Below are positions 40,163 to 49,232 of a stretch of 64,000 nt of DNA, piece by piece. The translations under genes were made by a program, and so were the position numbers. Source of the DNA: Psychromonas aquimarina ATCC BAA-1526. Lineage in GTDB: Bacteria; Pseudomonadota; Gammaproteobacteria; Enterobacterales; Psychromonadaceae. The notes under the pieces were generated by a model. The model had not been told where the DNA came from. It made no database searches and saw only the letters and a list, made by a program, of their open reading frames with translations. Within the stretch, counting starts at the first letter, position 1, and every line of letters begins with the position of its first letter. The stretch covers positions 48,072-112,071 of the forward strand of contig NZ_AUAM01000017.1 in assembly GCF_000428725.1 (NCBI RefSeq). The letters run 5' to 3'.

Positions 40163-42775
40163 TTAGTCTTTAATATCAACCTTTAAATAACCCAGCTGCG
40201 GTGCCCAGGGCTTGCCGTCTCCGGTTGCAGGGAAAATAATCTTCATATAACGATAACCTTGAGACTCGTCTACAGCTGCCGTATACGCCACTTTTTTAAA
40301 GTAATATTCACCGCCGCCGTCAGTTATCGTGCTGTTTAGCACTTGATTATCATAACTGCTGCCGTCCACTGAAAGTTGTACAGTAAAGTTTGCAGTTCCA
40401 GCATTGCCGTTATCAAAATAGGTATCGAGAACGATTGACTGAATATCATTCGCCAGCTGATAGGTTAACGCATTAGCTTGATCCTCTTTGCGTTTTACAC
40501 GATTATCATCACCGGCAAAATTAAATGAATTACCTGTCTCAGCAACAAGGTTTGCAGTCGCCCATTCATCCATGTAATACACTTTACTTAAATCCGTATA
40601 ATGATCTTCTAAATACAGATCCGGAGCCGCAACATTGGTAAATGAAACCAGGTTAGAATAAACACTCTCCTGCTCCAGACCAGTGCTGGTTTTATTAAAG
40701 GCTTTTACCCGGTAAGAATAAGTTGTATTAACCCCTACAGTAAGGTCGCTGAACAGTTTCTGAATAGATACATTTTCATGAACCACCTCAACACCAGTAG
40801 AGTTATCTGTCACAGATACCTGCATATAATTAGAAGCATCAGTGCCGCCGGTAACAATATCATTACCAACTACAATCCAGTTTACTTCAGCACTGCAGTC
40901 GTTAGCCTGATCGCAGCGCTCAACATCATAATACTGGGCATTTGTAACCCCCTGCCAGCGGATATCTGCAGCAGAAGTGACAGGCAGCATTACCGGCGTA
41001 CCGTTAGGTGCCGGCAGTTCCGGTTTAGTTTCAGCATTTATTTCATAAGCTTTAGCCCAGACGGAGTTAATTAAAGCCAGCTCTTCATAACTGTCATTTT
41101 CAGCAAAACCCGGCCAGTGATAAGCATGGTAAACAACGTTATCTTCTTTTTTGTTTAAATATCCGCCCTGTGCATCCTGTGGACGCAGGCTCCAGAGCAT
41201 AATACCCGTTGCTCCTTGATCAATAACGCTCTGTATAACAGCATTAATAGTATCAATGCCGCTGAGACCCGTTTCACCAACAATAAAAGGTTTGCTGTTT
41301 TTGGTCATATTCCAGTCAGCTAAGAAGCGGGCAGTATAATCACCACTGGCCTGCGATCCAGTACCGTAATAATGGTTGGAAATAATATCAACATTTGTAT
41401 CCGCAATTGCAACCTCAGATATTCCGTCAAATGAACCATCCATAACCAGGTGATTTGCATCTATTGACTTAATATAAGCGGCCATTTCCGTTGTCCAGGC
41501 ACTTGGAACAGAGGGAAGCTCATTACCGGTTTCCCAGGCGAAAATCGCCGGATCATCCTTATATTTAATACCTGAAATAGTATTTGTACGGTTTAATACA
41601 TAATCAACAATGGTTTTATAATCAGCTTTTAACTGCGGATCGGTAAAGAACTCTGCTTTCGTTTTACCGCGGTTAGCCGCATATTCACTCATACCGCCCC
41701 ACCAGGACCAATTATCTATCAAAGGTAGAATAATGCGGACACCATGTTTATTCGCAAGGTCAAGTGCCAGATCCAGATCAGCAAACAGGTCTTCATTGAA
41801 CTGCAGCTCATTATTACTGCCGAAGGTAATATGAAACGGACCATCAGGGTTATTCGAATTTTTCACCGACAGCACATAACTGCGGGTGACTTTACCGCCC
41901 ATAGCAGCGATACTTTTTAGCGTATCTTCTGTTTCAAAGGGATCAATCGGACGCCAGAAAGGACTTTCCTGCATAAACAATTCAGGCGTGTTAAAGGAAA
42001 CAAAGCGGAATTCACTGCTGCCGTCAAACAGTTTATTACCCTCTGCGCCCAGACCACGGGTTACGTAATAATCAAACTGATTATATGTCGCGTCGGCAAC
42101 TTCAGGCGGTACAGCTAACGGAGCCTGGCCGCCGGCAACGGGTCCAATATTTCCACCAAGACCTCTGACATTATCGGCAGCATGAGCTGTATTTTCAGTA
42201 ACATCAAAAAAAACATCACCTAACTGCGGGTTCCATGGTAATTCATCATTACCCTCAAGCACCGGAAAAACAATTTTAATGAAATCATAACCTGCCGGGA
42301 TATTCTCCAGATTCGTTTCCATTTGATTTACCCAGTCAGAACTTACACCGGTTGCAGCCTGCACAACAGCAAAGGCTTTATAATTCTCACCTGTTTTTGA
42401 AAGGAAAATCTCAAAACTACTGCTATCAGCAACCTTCTTATCGTAATAAGTGACTAATTTAATGTTTTTGATATCACCATTAACAAGATATTCAATCTCC
42501 TGTGCCGTATTATCCCCGCGCTTTAAGCGAGTACTGTCATCGGAGTAATATTCAGTATTTTGATCATCTACTGCAATATTATTTGAATATGTAAGCATGG
42601 CGTCGAAATTTGTAATATCCACAGCAGTAAAGTTAGCAGGAACACTGCCGCTGTTACTACTACCGCCCCCAATAGCCGCACTATCTGCAGCTGCATCAGG
42701 CTCTACGACGTTACACGCCGACAATGCAGCAATAGCGGCTGCAGCGGCAGTTAATTTAAATGTACTTTTAACCAT
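40163..42775 (-). CDS. Multidomain surface lipoprotein glycoside hydrolase, mannanase-like (clan GH-A)
   Basis: 870 residues. Lipobox LSAC (Cys about 21). First binding-like module about 50-190 (DSTRLKRG ... DIKNIKLVTYY ... WNPQLGDVFF). TIM-barrel catalytic domain about 215-600 (FRFVSFNTPELF, GGKVTRSYVL, IILPLIDNWSWWGG) with acid/base Glu419 in WETGNELPS and nucleophile Glu501 in IVGETGL, closed by MLWSLRPQDAQGGY. Fibronectin-III-like linker about 610-720. Second binding-like module about 725-870 (DDNRVKRKED ... WAPQLGYLKV). The catalytic motifs resemble GH5-type endo-mannanases, but the family is not certain. ATG at 42775 has AAGGGAAG upstream. A class 1 operator lies 136 bases upstream. Confidence 0.8.
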   Translation of the reverse strand: MVKSTFKLTAAAAAIAALSACNVVEPDAAADSAAIGGGSSNSGSVPANFTAVDITNFDAMLTYSNNIAVDDQNTEYYSDDSTRLKRGDNTAQEIEYLVNGDIKNIKLVTYYDKKVADSSSFEIFLSKTGENYKAFAVVQAATGVSSDWVNQMETNLENIPAGYDFIKIVFPVLEGNDELPWNPQLGDVFFDVTENTAHAADNVRGLGGNIGPVAGGQAPLAVPPEVADATYNQFDYYVTRGLGAEGNKLFDGSSEFRFVSFNTPELFMQESPFWRPIDPFETEDTLKSIAAMGGKVTRSYVLSVKNSNNPDGPFHITFGSNNELQFNEDLFADLDLALDLANKHGVRIILPLIDNWSWWGGMSEYAANRGKTKAEFFTDPQLKADYKTIVDYVLNRTNTISGIKYKDDPAIFAWETGNELPSVPSAWTTEMAAYIKSIDANHLVMDGSFDGISEVAIADTNVDIISNHYYGTGSQASGDYTARFLADWNMTKNSKPFIVGETGLSGIDTINAVIQSVIDQGATGIMLWSLRPQDAQGGYLNKKEDNVVYHAYHWPGFAENDSYEELALINSVWAKAYEINAETKPELPAPNGTPVMLPVTSAADIRWQGVTNAQYYDVERCDQANDCSAEVNWIVVGNDIVTGGTDASNYMQVSVTDNSTGVEVVHENVSIQKLFSDLTVGVNTTYSYRVKAFNKTSTGLEQESVYSNLVSFTNVAAPDLYLEDHYTDLSKVYYMDEWATANLVAETGNSFNFAGDDNRVKRKEDQANALTYQLANDIQSIVLDTYFDNGNAGTANFTVQLSVDGSSYDNQVLNSTITDGGGEYYFKKVAYTAAVDESQGYRYMKIIFPATGDGKPWAPQLGYLKVDIKD

Positions 42776-42905
42776 TTGACTTCCCTTCAGTAATTAATAC
42801 AGAGCAGATTATTCCGTTTAGACCTAACCCTGTCTTGTTATTGCTGTGATGATGCCGATAAACATATCCCTTTAATAAGCTGTTTTATCATCACCCTCCC
42901 CCTTG

Positions 42906-42925
42906 AAATTGTAACGTTACGATTT
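42906..42925. promoter_or_regulatory. Class 1 operator, perfect core
   Basis: AAATTGTAACGTTACGATTT, with the perfect core GTAACGTTAC at 42911-42920 and matching flanks to the 33320 and 48226 sites. Between the large hydrolase and regulator B genes. Confidence 0.72.
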
Positions 42926-43052
42926 TTAAAATACCGATATGGTTACTAACTGGGTACAAACCAAATCTAGTCGATACCAGCAAAATATATAAGCCTGTTG
43001 CTTTGCTTTTGCGAGCTTGATCTAAGTTAGCATCTATTTTTAGATCCAGATC

Positions 43053-43062
43053 ATAACGTTAC
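43053..43062. promoter_or_regulatory. Class 1 operator (ATAACGTTAC)
   Basis: Nine of ten core bases, followed by GAT as in the other sites. With the 42911 site it spans the 525-bp divergent region between the large hydrolase and regulator B, 239 bases before the regulator start. No gene is seen in that region. Confidence 0.6.
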
Positions 43063-43300
43063 GATACATATAAGAATGATAATTATTCGATATAACAAAA
43101 CTACAGCATACGAATTCAGTTTTTATCTGACGCGGCGGTGCTTTTAATAAACACTGCCGCCGATAAAATCAGAGCACCACAAAAATCAAAAAATCTTATG
43201 CAGATAATCACAGTGATGTTTTCCGCTAAATAACTTATTCAACAATATGAAACATGGTAGAATTCTCGAATTAACGGACTGAATAGTATAAATTTTAAAT

Positions 43301-44275
43301 ATGGCAACAATTAATGATGTATCACAACTCGCCAATGTCTCTATTGCAACTGTTTCTCGTGTGCTCACGGGCAGCCGCGGAGTTCGGGAACAAAGCCGTA
43401 AAGCGGTGCTTGATGCCGTTCGTGAATTAAATTACCAGCCGAATACCATTGCACGAAATCTGGCAAGACAAAAATCTGACAATATTTCCATCCTGCTTTC
43501 CGCAGAGGATCAGGTTAGATTTGCAAAAATGCTGCCTTATCTGGAGAAAAAACTGTCCGAATTAGGCAAGCATATGATAGTGCATTTTTTCCACAATGAA
43601 GAAGAACAAGGCAAACGCCTGCAGAAACTAACTGAAAGCAGCAGCGAAGCAGTTATTTTACTCGGCGGATATCACACCGATCTGCAGTCACCTAAACTAC
43701 TGAAAGTCGATAATAAAAACTCTGACGATAACAGCTCCCTCAATTACGATTATAGCCAGGCAGCCGAAACGGCAACCAGATATCTGATCAATAAAGGCCA
43801 CCGGAATATCGGCCTGCTTATTGACTCCCGGGATGATCAGGGCAGTAAGGATATGATTACAGGTTTGAAAGTTGCTCTGCAGGAATTTGCCAGACCGCTT
43901 AACAGCCAGCTTATTTTTACCACAACTCCCAGTTCGGATCAGACAATCATATCACTGGTTAAAAACAACAGAAAATGTACCGCAATGATTGTTAAACGTG
44001 ATCTACAGGCTGCTGAAATAATGAATCAACTGCGCGAATTTGATCTTCATGTCCCTAAGGACTTATCAGTTATCAGCCTGGAAGGCTCGCAGCTGGCGCA
44101 CTACCTGACACCTAAACTAACCACTATTACTTACCCTTACGAGCTTATTGTGAATATTGCTTTAACACGTTTAGAGTCAATACTGAGTGAGATTAATGTT
44201 TATGATCCTCCAGCTGATGTGCATACAATTACAGGCCGCTTAGTAACTGGAGATTCTGTTATTACTATGCAGTAA
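43301..44275 (+). CDS. LacI-family transcriptional regulator B
   Basis: 324 residues with a classical LacI/GalR HTH and hinge (ATINDVSQLANVSIATVSRVLTG, then NTIARNLARQ) and an effector domain about 60-324 (FFHNEEEQGKRLQKL, INKGHRNIGLLID, KDLSVISLEGSQLAHYLTPKLTTI). It belongs to a different subgroup from regulators A and C. It has class 1 operators in its divergent promoter region, so it is a good candidate for the GTAACGTTAC repressor, though A is equally close to such sites. ATG at 43301. Confidence 0.92.
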   Translation: MATINDVSQLANVSIATVSRVLTGSRGVREQSRKAVLDAVRELNYQPNTIARNLARQKSDNISILLSAEDQVRFAKMLPYLEKKLSELGKHMIVHFFHNEEEQGKRLQKLTESSSEAVILLGGYHTDLQSPKLLKVDNKNSDDNSSLNYDYSQAAETATRYLINKGHRNIGLLIDSRDDQGSKDMITGLKVALQEFARPLNSQLIFTTTPSSDQTIISLVKNNRKCTAMIVKRDLQAAEIMNQLREFDLHVPKDLSVISLEGSQLAHYLTPKLTTITYPYELIVNIALTRLESILSEINVYDPPADVHTITGRLVTGDSVITMQ

Positions 44276-44506
44276 TCCCTTGAGAATTATTCAGTTTAAA
44301 AGAGCACAATATTCAGCTGTGCAGCCGGAAACGGTTTTTATCCGGCATACAGTAATGATAAAATAATACTCTGAGGATCTGCGCTTTAATCATGGCAGAC
44401 AATACTGCAGGGGAAGTTCAAAGCAATAAAAGACGGCAAAGTTAACACCTGGAGATTTAACTGCACCAACAGCTAAGCACTTTTTCAATAACCGCTCTTT
44501 GCACTT

Positions 44507-44737
44507 TTACTCTATTAAATACAATGTTTTAGAATGCTTTTTTCTTTGATTAAATACGATCATAGAGCGAAGCGAATGACGCTCTTTCACCTGTTCTGCG
44601 GACAAAAGTTCTTTGCGTTTTTTTGATTTATCAGCCCGGGCACGGTTAAGTGCGGCACATCTGTTTTCAGTCAGACAACGCAGACATTTATTAGTTGCTG
44701 TTGACTCTTGTAATCCATGGATTTTACATTCAATCAA
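44507..44737 (-). CDS. Small putative zinc-binding protein, unknown function
   Basis: 76 residues with a CxxHG...CxxC pattern (ECKIHGLQES ... KCLRCLT) and a basic, Arg/Lys-rich C-terminal half. The start is TTG at 44737 with GTGAGG eight to ten bases upstream. It lies downstream of the GH1 and IIC genes on the same strand. The same N-terminal 26 codons and upstream region recur at 44922-45024, fused there to a GH1 tail. The zinc-binding idea rests on the Cys/His spacing only; I do not recognise a named family. Confidence 0.5.
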   Translation of the reverse strand: MIECKIHGLQESTATNKCLRCLTENRCAALNRARADKSKKRKELLSAEQVKERHSLRSMIVFNQRKKHSKTLYLIE

Positions 44738-44770
44738 AACTTACCTCACTTTCCTAATAACAGCCTGAGA
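44668..44770. repeat. Copy of the small-gene 5' region (pair with 44922-45024)
   Basis: Ungapped similarity at an offset of 254 bases, covering the N-terminal codons, TTG start, ribosome site and about 30 bases of spacer. Diverged, so not recent. Confidence 0.8.
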
Positions 44771-44991
44771 CGGTTGTTGTTCATAAGCGCGATACAGAGA
44801 CCATTATTTTCCAGCATAGTCTTAAACCACCGCCCTGACTTTTTAATTTGACTGTTCAAACTGTTTTCAATATCAACTTCGACAAAACCAAAACGGTTTT
44901 TATAAGTACTAATATCCTCTTCAGTCAAACAGCACAGACACTTTTCTGCAGCTATTGATTCTTGCAGTCCATGAATTTTACATTCAATCAA
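44746..44991 (-). pseudogene. Chimeric ORF: zinc-module N-terminus fused to a GH1 C-terminal fragment
   Basis: The first 26 residues (IECKIHGLQESIAAEKCLCCLTEED) copy the start of the 44507-44737 protein. The next 36 (YKNRFGFVEVDIENSLNS onward) match the C-terminus of the adjacent GH1 enzyme at 27 of 36 positions. The last 16 residues derive from intergenic sequence. The DNA shows why: the unit [GH1 tail + spacer + small-gene start] was tandemly duplicated, making a novel joint at about 44909-44921. The frame has stayed open, with a TTG start and GAGGTGAG before it. It lacks all GH1 catalytic residues. Confidence 0.75.
44800..44908 (-). repeat. Copy of the GH1 3' end (pair with 45093-45201)
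   Basis: 109 bases aligned without gaps to the end of the intact GH1 gene at an offset of 293. The different offset from the neighbouring repeat (254) means about 39 bases of spacer were lost or gained after duplication. Confidence 0.85.
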
Positions 44992-45086
44992 AACTCACCT
45001 CACTTCCCTGGTAATGTCTGAGAACAGTAGGTAGTCATGACCTCATGCCGAGATCATGACTTAATCTGTTAAGGTTTTAAAACAGA

Positions 45087-46475
45087 TTAGAAACCATTAT
45101 TTTCCTGCACAGTCTTAAACCAGCGGCCTGACTTTTTAATCCGTTTTTTCAAGCCGTTTTTAATATCAACTTCAACAAAACCATAACGGTTCTTATAAGC
45201 ATTCGTCCATGACCAGTTATCCATCGCCGTCCACAGGTGGTAACCACGACAGTTCACTCCCTCTTCAATCGCTTTATGCACCCAGCGCAAGTGATCTTTG
45301 ATAAACTCAATCCGGTAGCCGTCTTCAATAATACCCTCTGCATTACGGAACTTTGCTTCACCTTCAACACCCATCCCGTTTTCTGAAATAAAGCATTCAA
45401 TATTATGGTAACGGTTTTTTACTTCAGTCAGCAGGTCGTAGACACCCTGCTCATAAATTTCCCAGCCGCGATGCGGATTAATTTTCTTCTCCGGCCAGTC
45501 ATATTCATCGAAAAATGATTCCGGCATCAGCGGAGCACCAGCATCAAAGGGAGTTTCTTTGGCTTTAACACGACGCGGTGAATAATAATTCACTCCAAGA
45601 ATATCAATCTTGTTTTCGGCAATAACCTTAAGTTCATCGGCACTCATATCCGGTGTCAAACCATGCTGCTGATAGAAATTCAACAGTTCCTGCGGGTAGC
45701 GTCCGTCAATTGCACAGTCCAGAAAAGGACGGTTGAACAACAGCTCTGCCAGTTCCTTTGCCTTCACATCTTCCGGGTTATTCTCATCACGCGCATAAGT
45801 CGGGCACAGGATCATAATTGAACCAATTTTTCCCTGTTTCCCGGATTTCCGGTACTCTTCAATTGCCCTAGCCTGCGCGTAAATCATATTATGCTGAACC
45901 TGAACTGCCCGGGTATAATCCTGCACACAGGGATAATGCCAGCCGCGAATATAACCACATTCAACTACCGCAAGCGGTTCATTAAAAGTGAACCAGTATT
46001 TAACCCTGTCGCCGAATAATGCAAAGGCTTTACCGGCATACAGAGCATATAATTCACAAATTTCTTTATTTTCCCAGCCGCCGCGCTCCTGCAGTTCAAC
46101 AGGCATATCAAAATGGGCCAGGTTAATAAAGGGCTCAATGCCCTGAGCCAGCAGTTCATCAATCACATTATTATAAAATGTCACTGCTTTCGGACAAATT
46201 TCTCCCGTTTCAAAGTTGCGGATCAGACGCGACCACTGGATAGAGGTACGAAAGCTGTTGTGACCGGTTTGTTTTAATAAAGCGATATCATCTTTATATG
46301 TCTGGTAAAAACCGCTGGTTAATTCAGGACCAACGCCGTCAAAAAAACACTCCGGCTGCTCTTCGAACCAGTGATCCCAGATATTTTTATGGAGTTTATC
46401 CGCAGCGCCTTCAGCCTGTGGCCCGGATGAAGCACTGCCCCACCAGAAATTCGTCGGGAAAGTTAAAATAGACAT
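45087..46475 (-). CDS. GH1 6-phospho-beta-glycosidase (first copy)
   Basis: 462 residues. Acid/base Glu166 in WFTFNEPLAV; nucleophile Glu365 in CFISENGMGVEG. The C-terminal SWTNAYKNRYGF has Ser where ordinary beta-glucosidases have Glu, the usual mark of phospho-glycosidases; the Lys is one position off the usual phosphate-binding site. The whole protein resembles the branch containing B. subtilis GmuD (glucomannan operon) as I recall it. It should cleave disaccharide-6-phosphates delivered by the PTS. It is 72 bases downstream of the IIC gene, same operon; ATG preceded by GAGG. A hairpin (45062-45089) overlaps the stop. Confidence 0.88.
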   Translation of the reverse strand: MSILTFPTNFWWGSASSGPQAEGAADKLHKNIWDHWFEEQPECFFDGVGPELTSGFYQTYKDDIALLKQTGHNSFRTSIQWSRLIRNFETGEICPKAVTFYNNVIDELLAQGIEPFINLAHFDMPVELQERGGWENKEICELYALYAGKAFALFGDRVKYWFTFNEPLAVVECGYIRGWHYPCVQDYTRAVQVQHNMIYAQARAIEEYRKSGKQGKIGSIMILCPTYARDENNPEDVKAKELAELLFNRPFLDCAIDGRYPQELLNFYQQHGLTPDMSADELKVIAENKIDILGVNYYSPRRVKAKETPFDAGAPLMPESFFDEYDWPEKKINPHRGWEIYEQGVYDLLTEVKNRYHNIECFISENGMGVEGEAKFRNAEGIIEDGYRIEFIKDHLRWVHKAIEEGVNCRGYHLWTAMDNWSWTNAYKNRYGFVEVDIKNGLKKRIKKSGRWFKTVQENNGF

Positions 46476-46547
46476 AAAACCTCAACTGTTGTTTGAAAAT
46501 TTAAATAATAAGTGAATAAATAAGAGCAGCGGCTGCTCTTATTATCA

Positions 46548-47882
46548 TTAAGCTGTTCCTAAATCAGGTACTGCTATTTGTGCTTCTGATTCTTTCTCTT
46601 CCTGCAGTTCTTCATGATAGTACTGACGGTCAAGAATACGCACAAACGGCAGGTAGATAAGTGTAATAAGAACTAAATTAATCAGCTGCATAACAGCACC
46701 TTTCACGCCCGCAGTTAAAAAACCAGAGATAAAAATAGGTGTTGTCCATGGAATAGGCATGCCGTTTGGACTCGGCACCAGGCCGATATAAGTAACAAAA
46801 TAGGTGAATAATGCAATTAATACCGGACCAAGCACCCAGGGAATAAGCATTACCGGATTAAGAATAAGGGGCATACCGAATATAATCGGTTCATTAACAT
46901 TAAACACATTCGCCGGCAGCGCCATTTTACTTAAAGACTTAAGCTGACGGGATCGCCCGACAATAAACACCGCAATAATCAGACCTAATGTTAAGCCGCT
47001 GCCGCCCATCAGCAGGTAAACTGAACGGAATGAACTGGAAACAATGTAAGGCACTTGTTCGCCGGCTAAAAATGCCGAGTAGTTCTCGATAGCTAATGAA
47101 TCCAGCACCGGCGTCATCACCGAGTTAACCACCATGCCGCCGTGAATACCCAGTACCCACAGCAGCTGCTCAAATAAAACAATAACGGCAAGCGCTATCG
47201 GCCCGTCGGTAACATTCTGCAGCGGTCTCTGCAGTATGCTGTAGATAATACTGTGCAGGCTTTCAAATGAAGACCAGTCAACCAGAACTTTAATCGCGAT
47301 AAAAACAGCTAAAGTAAGAAACACCGGAACAATCGCGTTGAATGATCGAGCCACTCCCTCTGGAACACTTTCCGGCATTTTAATATATAACTTACGGTCC
47401 ATAACAAATTTAACGATATGAGTTACCAGGATACCGACAAAAATGGATACAAAAATCCCTTTTGCCCCCAAGTATTCCAGTGATAATCCTTTAATACTGC
47501 CTCCCTGATCCAGTTCAATGGAAAAAGGCAGCAGTAATAAAAAACAGATCAGCGTAAGTACGGCAATCATCAGTGCATCAAGTTTAAATGCTTTGGCCAG
47601 ATTATAACCAACTGAAATAGCGGTGATCAGCCCCATCATGCCAAATGTGACATCGGCTATTCCCCACATATAACTGGACCAGTTTTCGCCCAGCAGATCT
47701 GCCATAAACGGCCCGTATCCCGGTATAGGGAACGCGGCTATCAGCAGAAAAATAGATCCGGCAATCAAGAGCGGCATATTAACTAAAAATGCATCCCTGA
47801 TAGCATTCAGATACGTATTCTTTGAAAATGCTTCTGCTACCGGCAGCAGATAGCGTTCAAGTTTATCAAATATTGTTGTCAT
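46548..47882 (-). CDS. PTS system IIC permease, Lac family (cellobiose/chitobiose type), copy 1
   Basis: 444-residue polytopic permease. MTTIFDKLERYLLPVAEAFSKNTYLNAIRDAF is the Lac-family N-terminal signature. GIHGGMVVNSVMTPVLDSLA and NVNEPIIFGMPLILNP (conserved Asn-Glu-Pro) are the substrate-site blocks. It needs a IIA and IIB, which are only encoded at 51065 and 52777. It is nearly identical to the IIC at 49415, with a longer C-terminal tail. Both operator classes (47965-47974, 47996-48009) lie upstream. ATG has AGGTGA in front. Confidence 0.93.
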   Translation of the reverse strand: MTTIFDKLERYLLPVAEAFSKNTYLNAIRDAFLVNMPLLIAGSIFLLIAAFPIPGYGPFMADLLGENWSSYMWGIADVTFGMMGLITAISVGYNLAKAFKLDALMIAVLTLICFLLLLPFSIELDQGGSIKGLSLEYLGAKGIFVSIFVGILVTHIVKFVMDRKLYIKMPESVPEGVARSFNAIVPVFLTLAVFIAIKVLVDWSSFESLHSIIYSILQRPLQNVTDGPIALAVIVLFEQLLWVLGIHGGMVVNSVMTPVLDSLAIENYSAFLAGEQVPYIVSSSFRSVYLLMGGSGLTLGLIIAVFIVGRSRQLKSLSKMALPANVFNVNEPIIFGMPLILNPVMLIPWVLGPVLIALFTYFVTYIGLVPSPNGMPIPWTTPIFISGFLTAGVKGAVMQLINLVLITLIYLPFVRILDRQYYHEELQEEKESEAQIAVPDLGTA

Positions 47883-47964
47883 AAATTCACCTGTTAAATC
47901 CGTTAAGTATTATTAAGCAAAGTAACAATGCTCTGCTGAGGTAACATTAAATCCAGCAATTACC

Positions 47965-47974
47965 GTAACGTTAC
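47965..47974. promoter_or_regulatory. Class 1 operator, perfect GTAACGTTAC, IIC copy 1 promoter
   Basis: Perfect palindrome 83 bases before the IIC start, 33 bases centre-to-centre from the class 2 operator. Confidence 0.72.
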
Positions 47975-47995
47975 AATACACAAACGGACAGAAAC

Positions 47996-48009
47996 GGTAA
48001 ACGCTTTCC
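47996..48009. promoter_or_regulatory. Class 2 operator (GGTAAACGCTTTCC)
   Basis: LacI/GalR-type palindrome with central CG, same family as 50819 and 50995. Part of the 429-bp divergent region between IIC copy 1 and the ROK gene. Confidence 0.68.
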
Positions 48010-48225
48010 AACAACCACATTGACAAACCGTGATTCACCTCACTTTAATTCAAAAGATATAATCAATAATGAATTGACAACTCAAAAAGAAGCCAGCCGA
48101 CAAGCACCTGCTTTAAGCAGAACAACTTATAAATATCTCACGAAGTCACCTACAGGGTGTTGTTTGACATATTTTAGAAACAAGTCACAGCATGGCATTT
48201 AACAATATGGCAAAGTGCCAGCCAT

Positions 48226-48245
48226 AAATCGTAACGTTTCGATTT
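48226..48245. promoter_or_regulatory. Class 1 operator, extended 20-bp form, ROK promoter
   Basis: AAATCGTAACGTTTCGATTT, identical over 20 bases to the site at 33320-33339, 67 bases before the ROK start. Exact identity at two promoters supports a common regulator. Confidence 0.75.
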
Positions 48246-48311
48246 ATTTAAGCAGGCAAACGGCTTAATACGCCATATTTTATTCAACCATAAAGATGAC
48301 GATTAATTATT

Positions 48312-49232
48312 ATGTATTTAGTATTAGATATCGGAGGCTCATCGGTAAAATACGCTTTTATTGAAGATAACTGGACAACATTATCTAAAGACGCTTTCCC
48401 GACTCCAAAGGACGGTTTAGACAGCCTGATCAAGGAAATTGATAAAATTGTAAAACGTTACCCGGCACAATTGACAGGCATTGCTATCAGCTCTCCTGGT
48501 GCGGTTAACAGCAAAACAGGGATTATTGAAGGAGCCAGCGCTATTTCCTATATTCATGGCCCTAATATTAAACAGATACTTTCTCTGCGTTATAATCTGC
48601 CGGTAGAAATTGAAAATGATGCTAACTGCGCAGCCCTGGCAGAAATATGGCAGGGGGCAGCCAAAAATGTAAATGACTGCTGCTTTGTTATTATCGGCAC
48701 CGGCATAGGCGGTGCTATTGTCCGCGAACGGAAAATTCATAAAGGCAAAAATCTGCACGGCGGCGAATTCGGCTTTGCGATAAGCAGAGAAATAAACGGC
48801 AGGCTGCTGACTTTCAGCGACATGGCTTCAACTCGAGGTCTGATAGAACATGTTGCCAGACGTAAATCAGTCCCTAAGGATTCACTCAACGGAGTGGATG
48901 TTTTTATAATGGCTGATGACGGTGATAAAGAAGTTATCGAAGAAATTCAGGACTATTATTATCGACTGGCTGTGGGTTTATATAATATTCAGTGTATTGA
49001 AGATCCGGAGATTATCGTCTTAGGCGGCGCTATCAGCTGCCGCGCAGGTTTGCTGCCCGAGCTGGAAAAAGCCCTGGATAAGATCATCAGCAAAATTGAA
49101 TACCCTGCTGTCAGACCGACTTTAAGTGTCTGCCAGTTTAATAATGATGCAAACCTTTACGGCGCTCTATATCATTTTCGAAGTGAAACCAGGTTAACAG
49201 AAAGTACAACTGCATTAATGCAGAGCTGCTGA
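48312..49232 (+). CDS. ROK-family sugar kinase lacking the zinc motif
   Basis: 306 residues. Phosphate-binding LVLDIGGSSVKYAFIE at the N-terminus, IENDANCAALAEIWQGAA with the catalytic Asp, VIIGTGIGGAIV and the LHGGEFGF motif. The CxCGxxGC zinc cluster of most ROK kinases is absent (REINGRLLTFSDMAS in its place). This resembles the zinc-less BglK-like branch that phosphorylates beta-glucosides or free glucose. In this island it would phosphorylate sugar released by GH1 or unphosphorylated disaccharide. No strong ribosome site precedes ATG 48312. It is convergent with IIC copy 2. Confidence 0.88.
   Translation: MYLVLDIGGSSVKYAFIEDNWTTLSKDAFPTPKDGLDSLIKEIDKIVKRYPAQLTGIAISSPGAVNSKTGIIEGASAISYIHGPNIKQILSLRYNLPVEIENDANCAALAEIWQGAAKNVNDCCFVIIGTGIGGAIVRERKIHKGKNLHGGEFGFAISREINGRLLTFSDMASTRGLIEHVARRKSVPKDSLNGVDVFIMADDGDKEVIEEIQDYYYRLAVGLYNIQCIEDPEIIVLGGAISCRAGLLPELEKALDKIISKIEYPAVRPTLSVCQFNNDANLYGALYHFRSETRLTESTTALMQSC

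Noticed and set aside
48020..48202. 60-codon ORF between IIC copy 1 and the ROK gene
   Set aside because: It overlaps the operator region, lacks a ribosome site and has no hydropathy or motif signal.
48455..48466. AAAACGTTACCC inside the ROK coding region as an operator
   Set aside because: Only the right half matches and it lies in coding sequence; likely chance.
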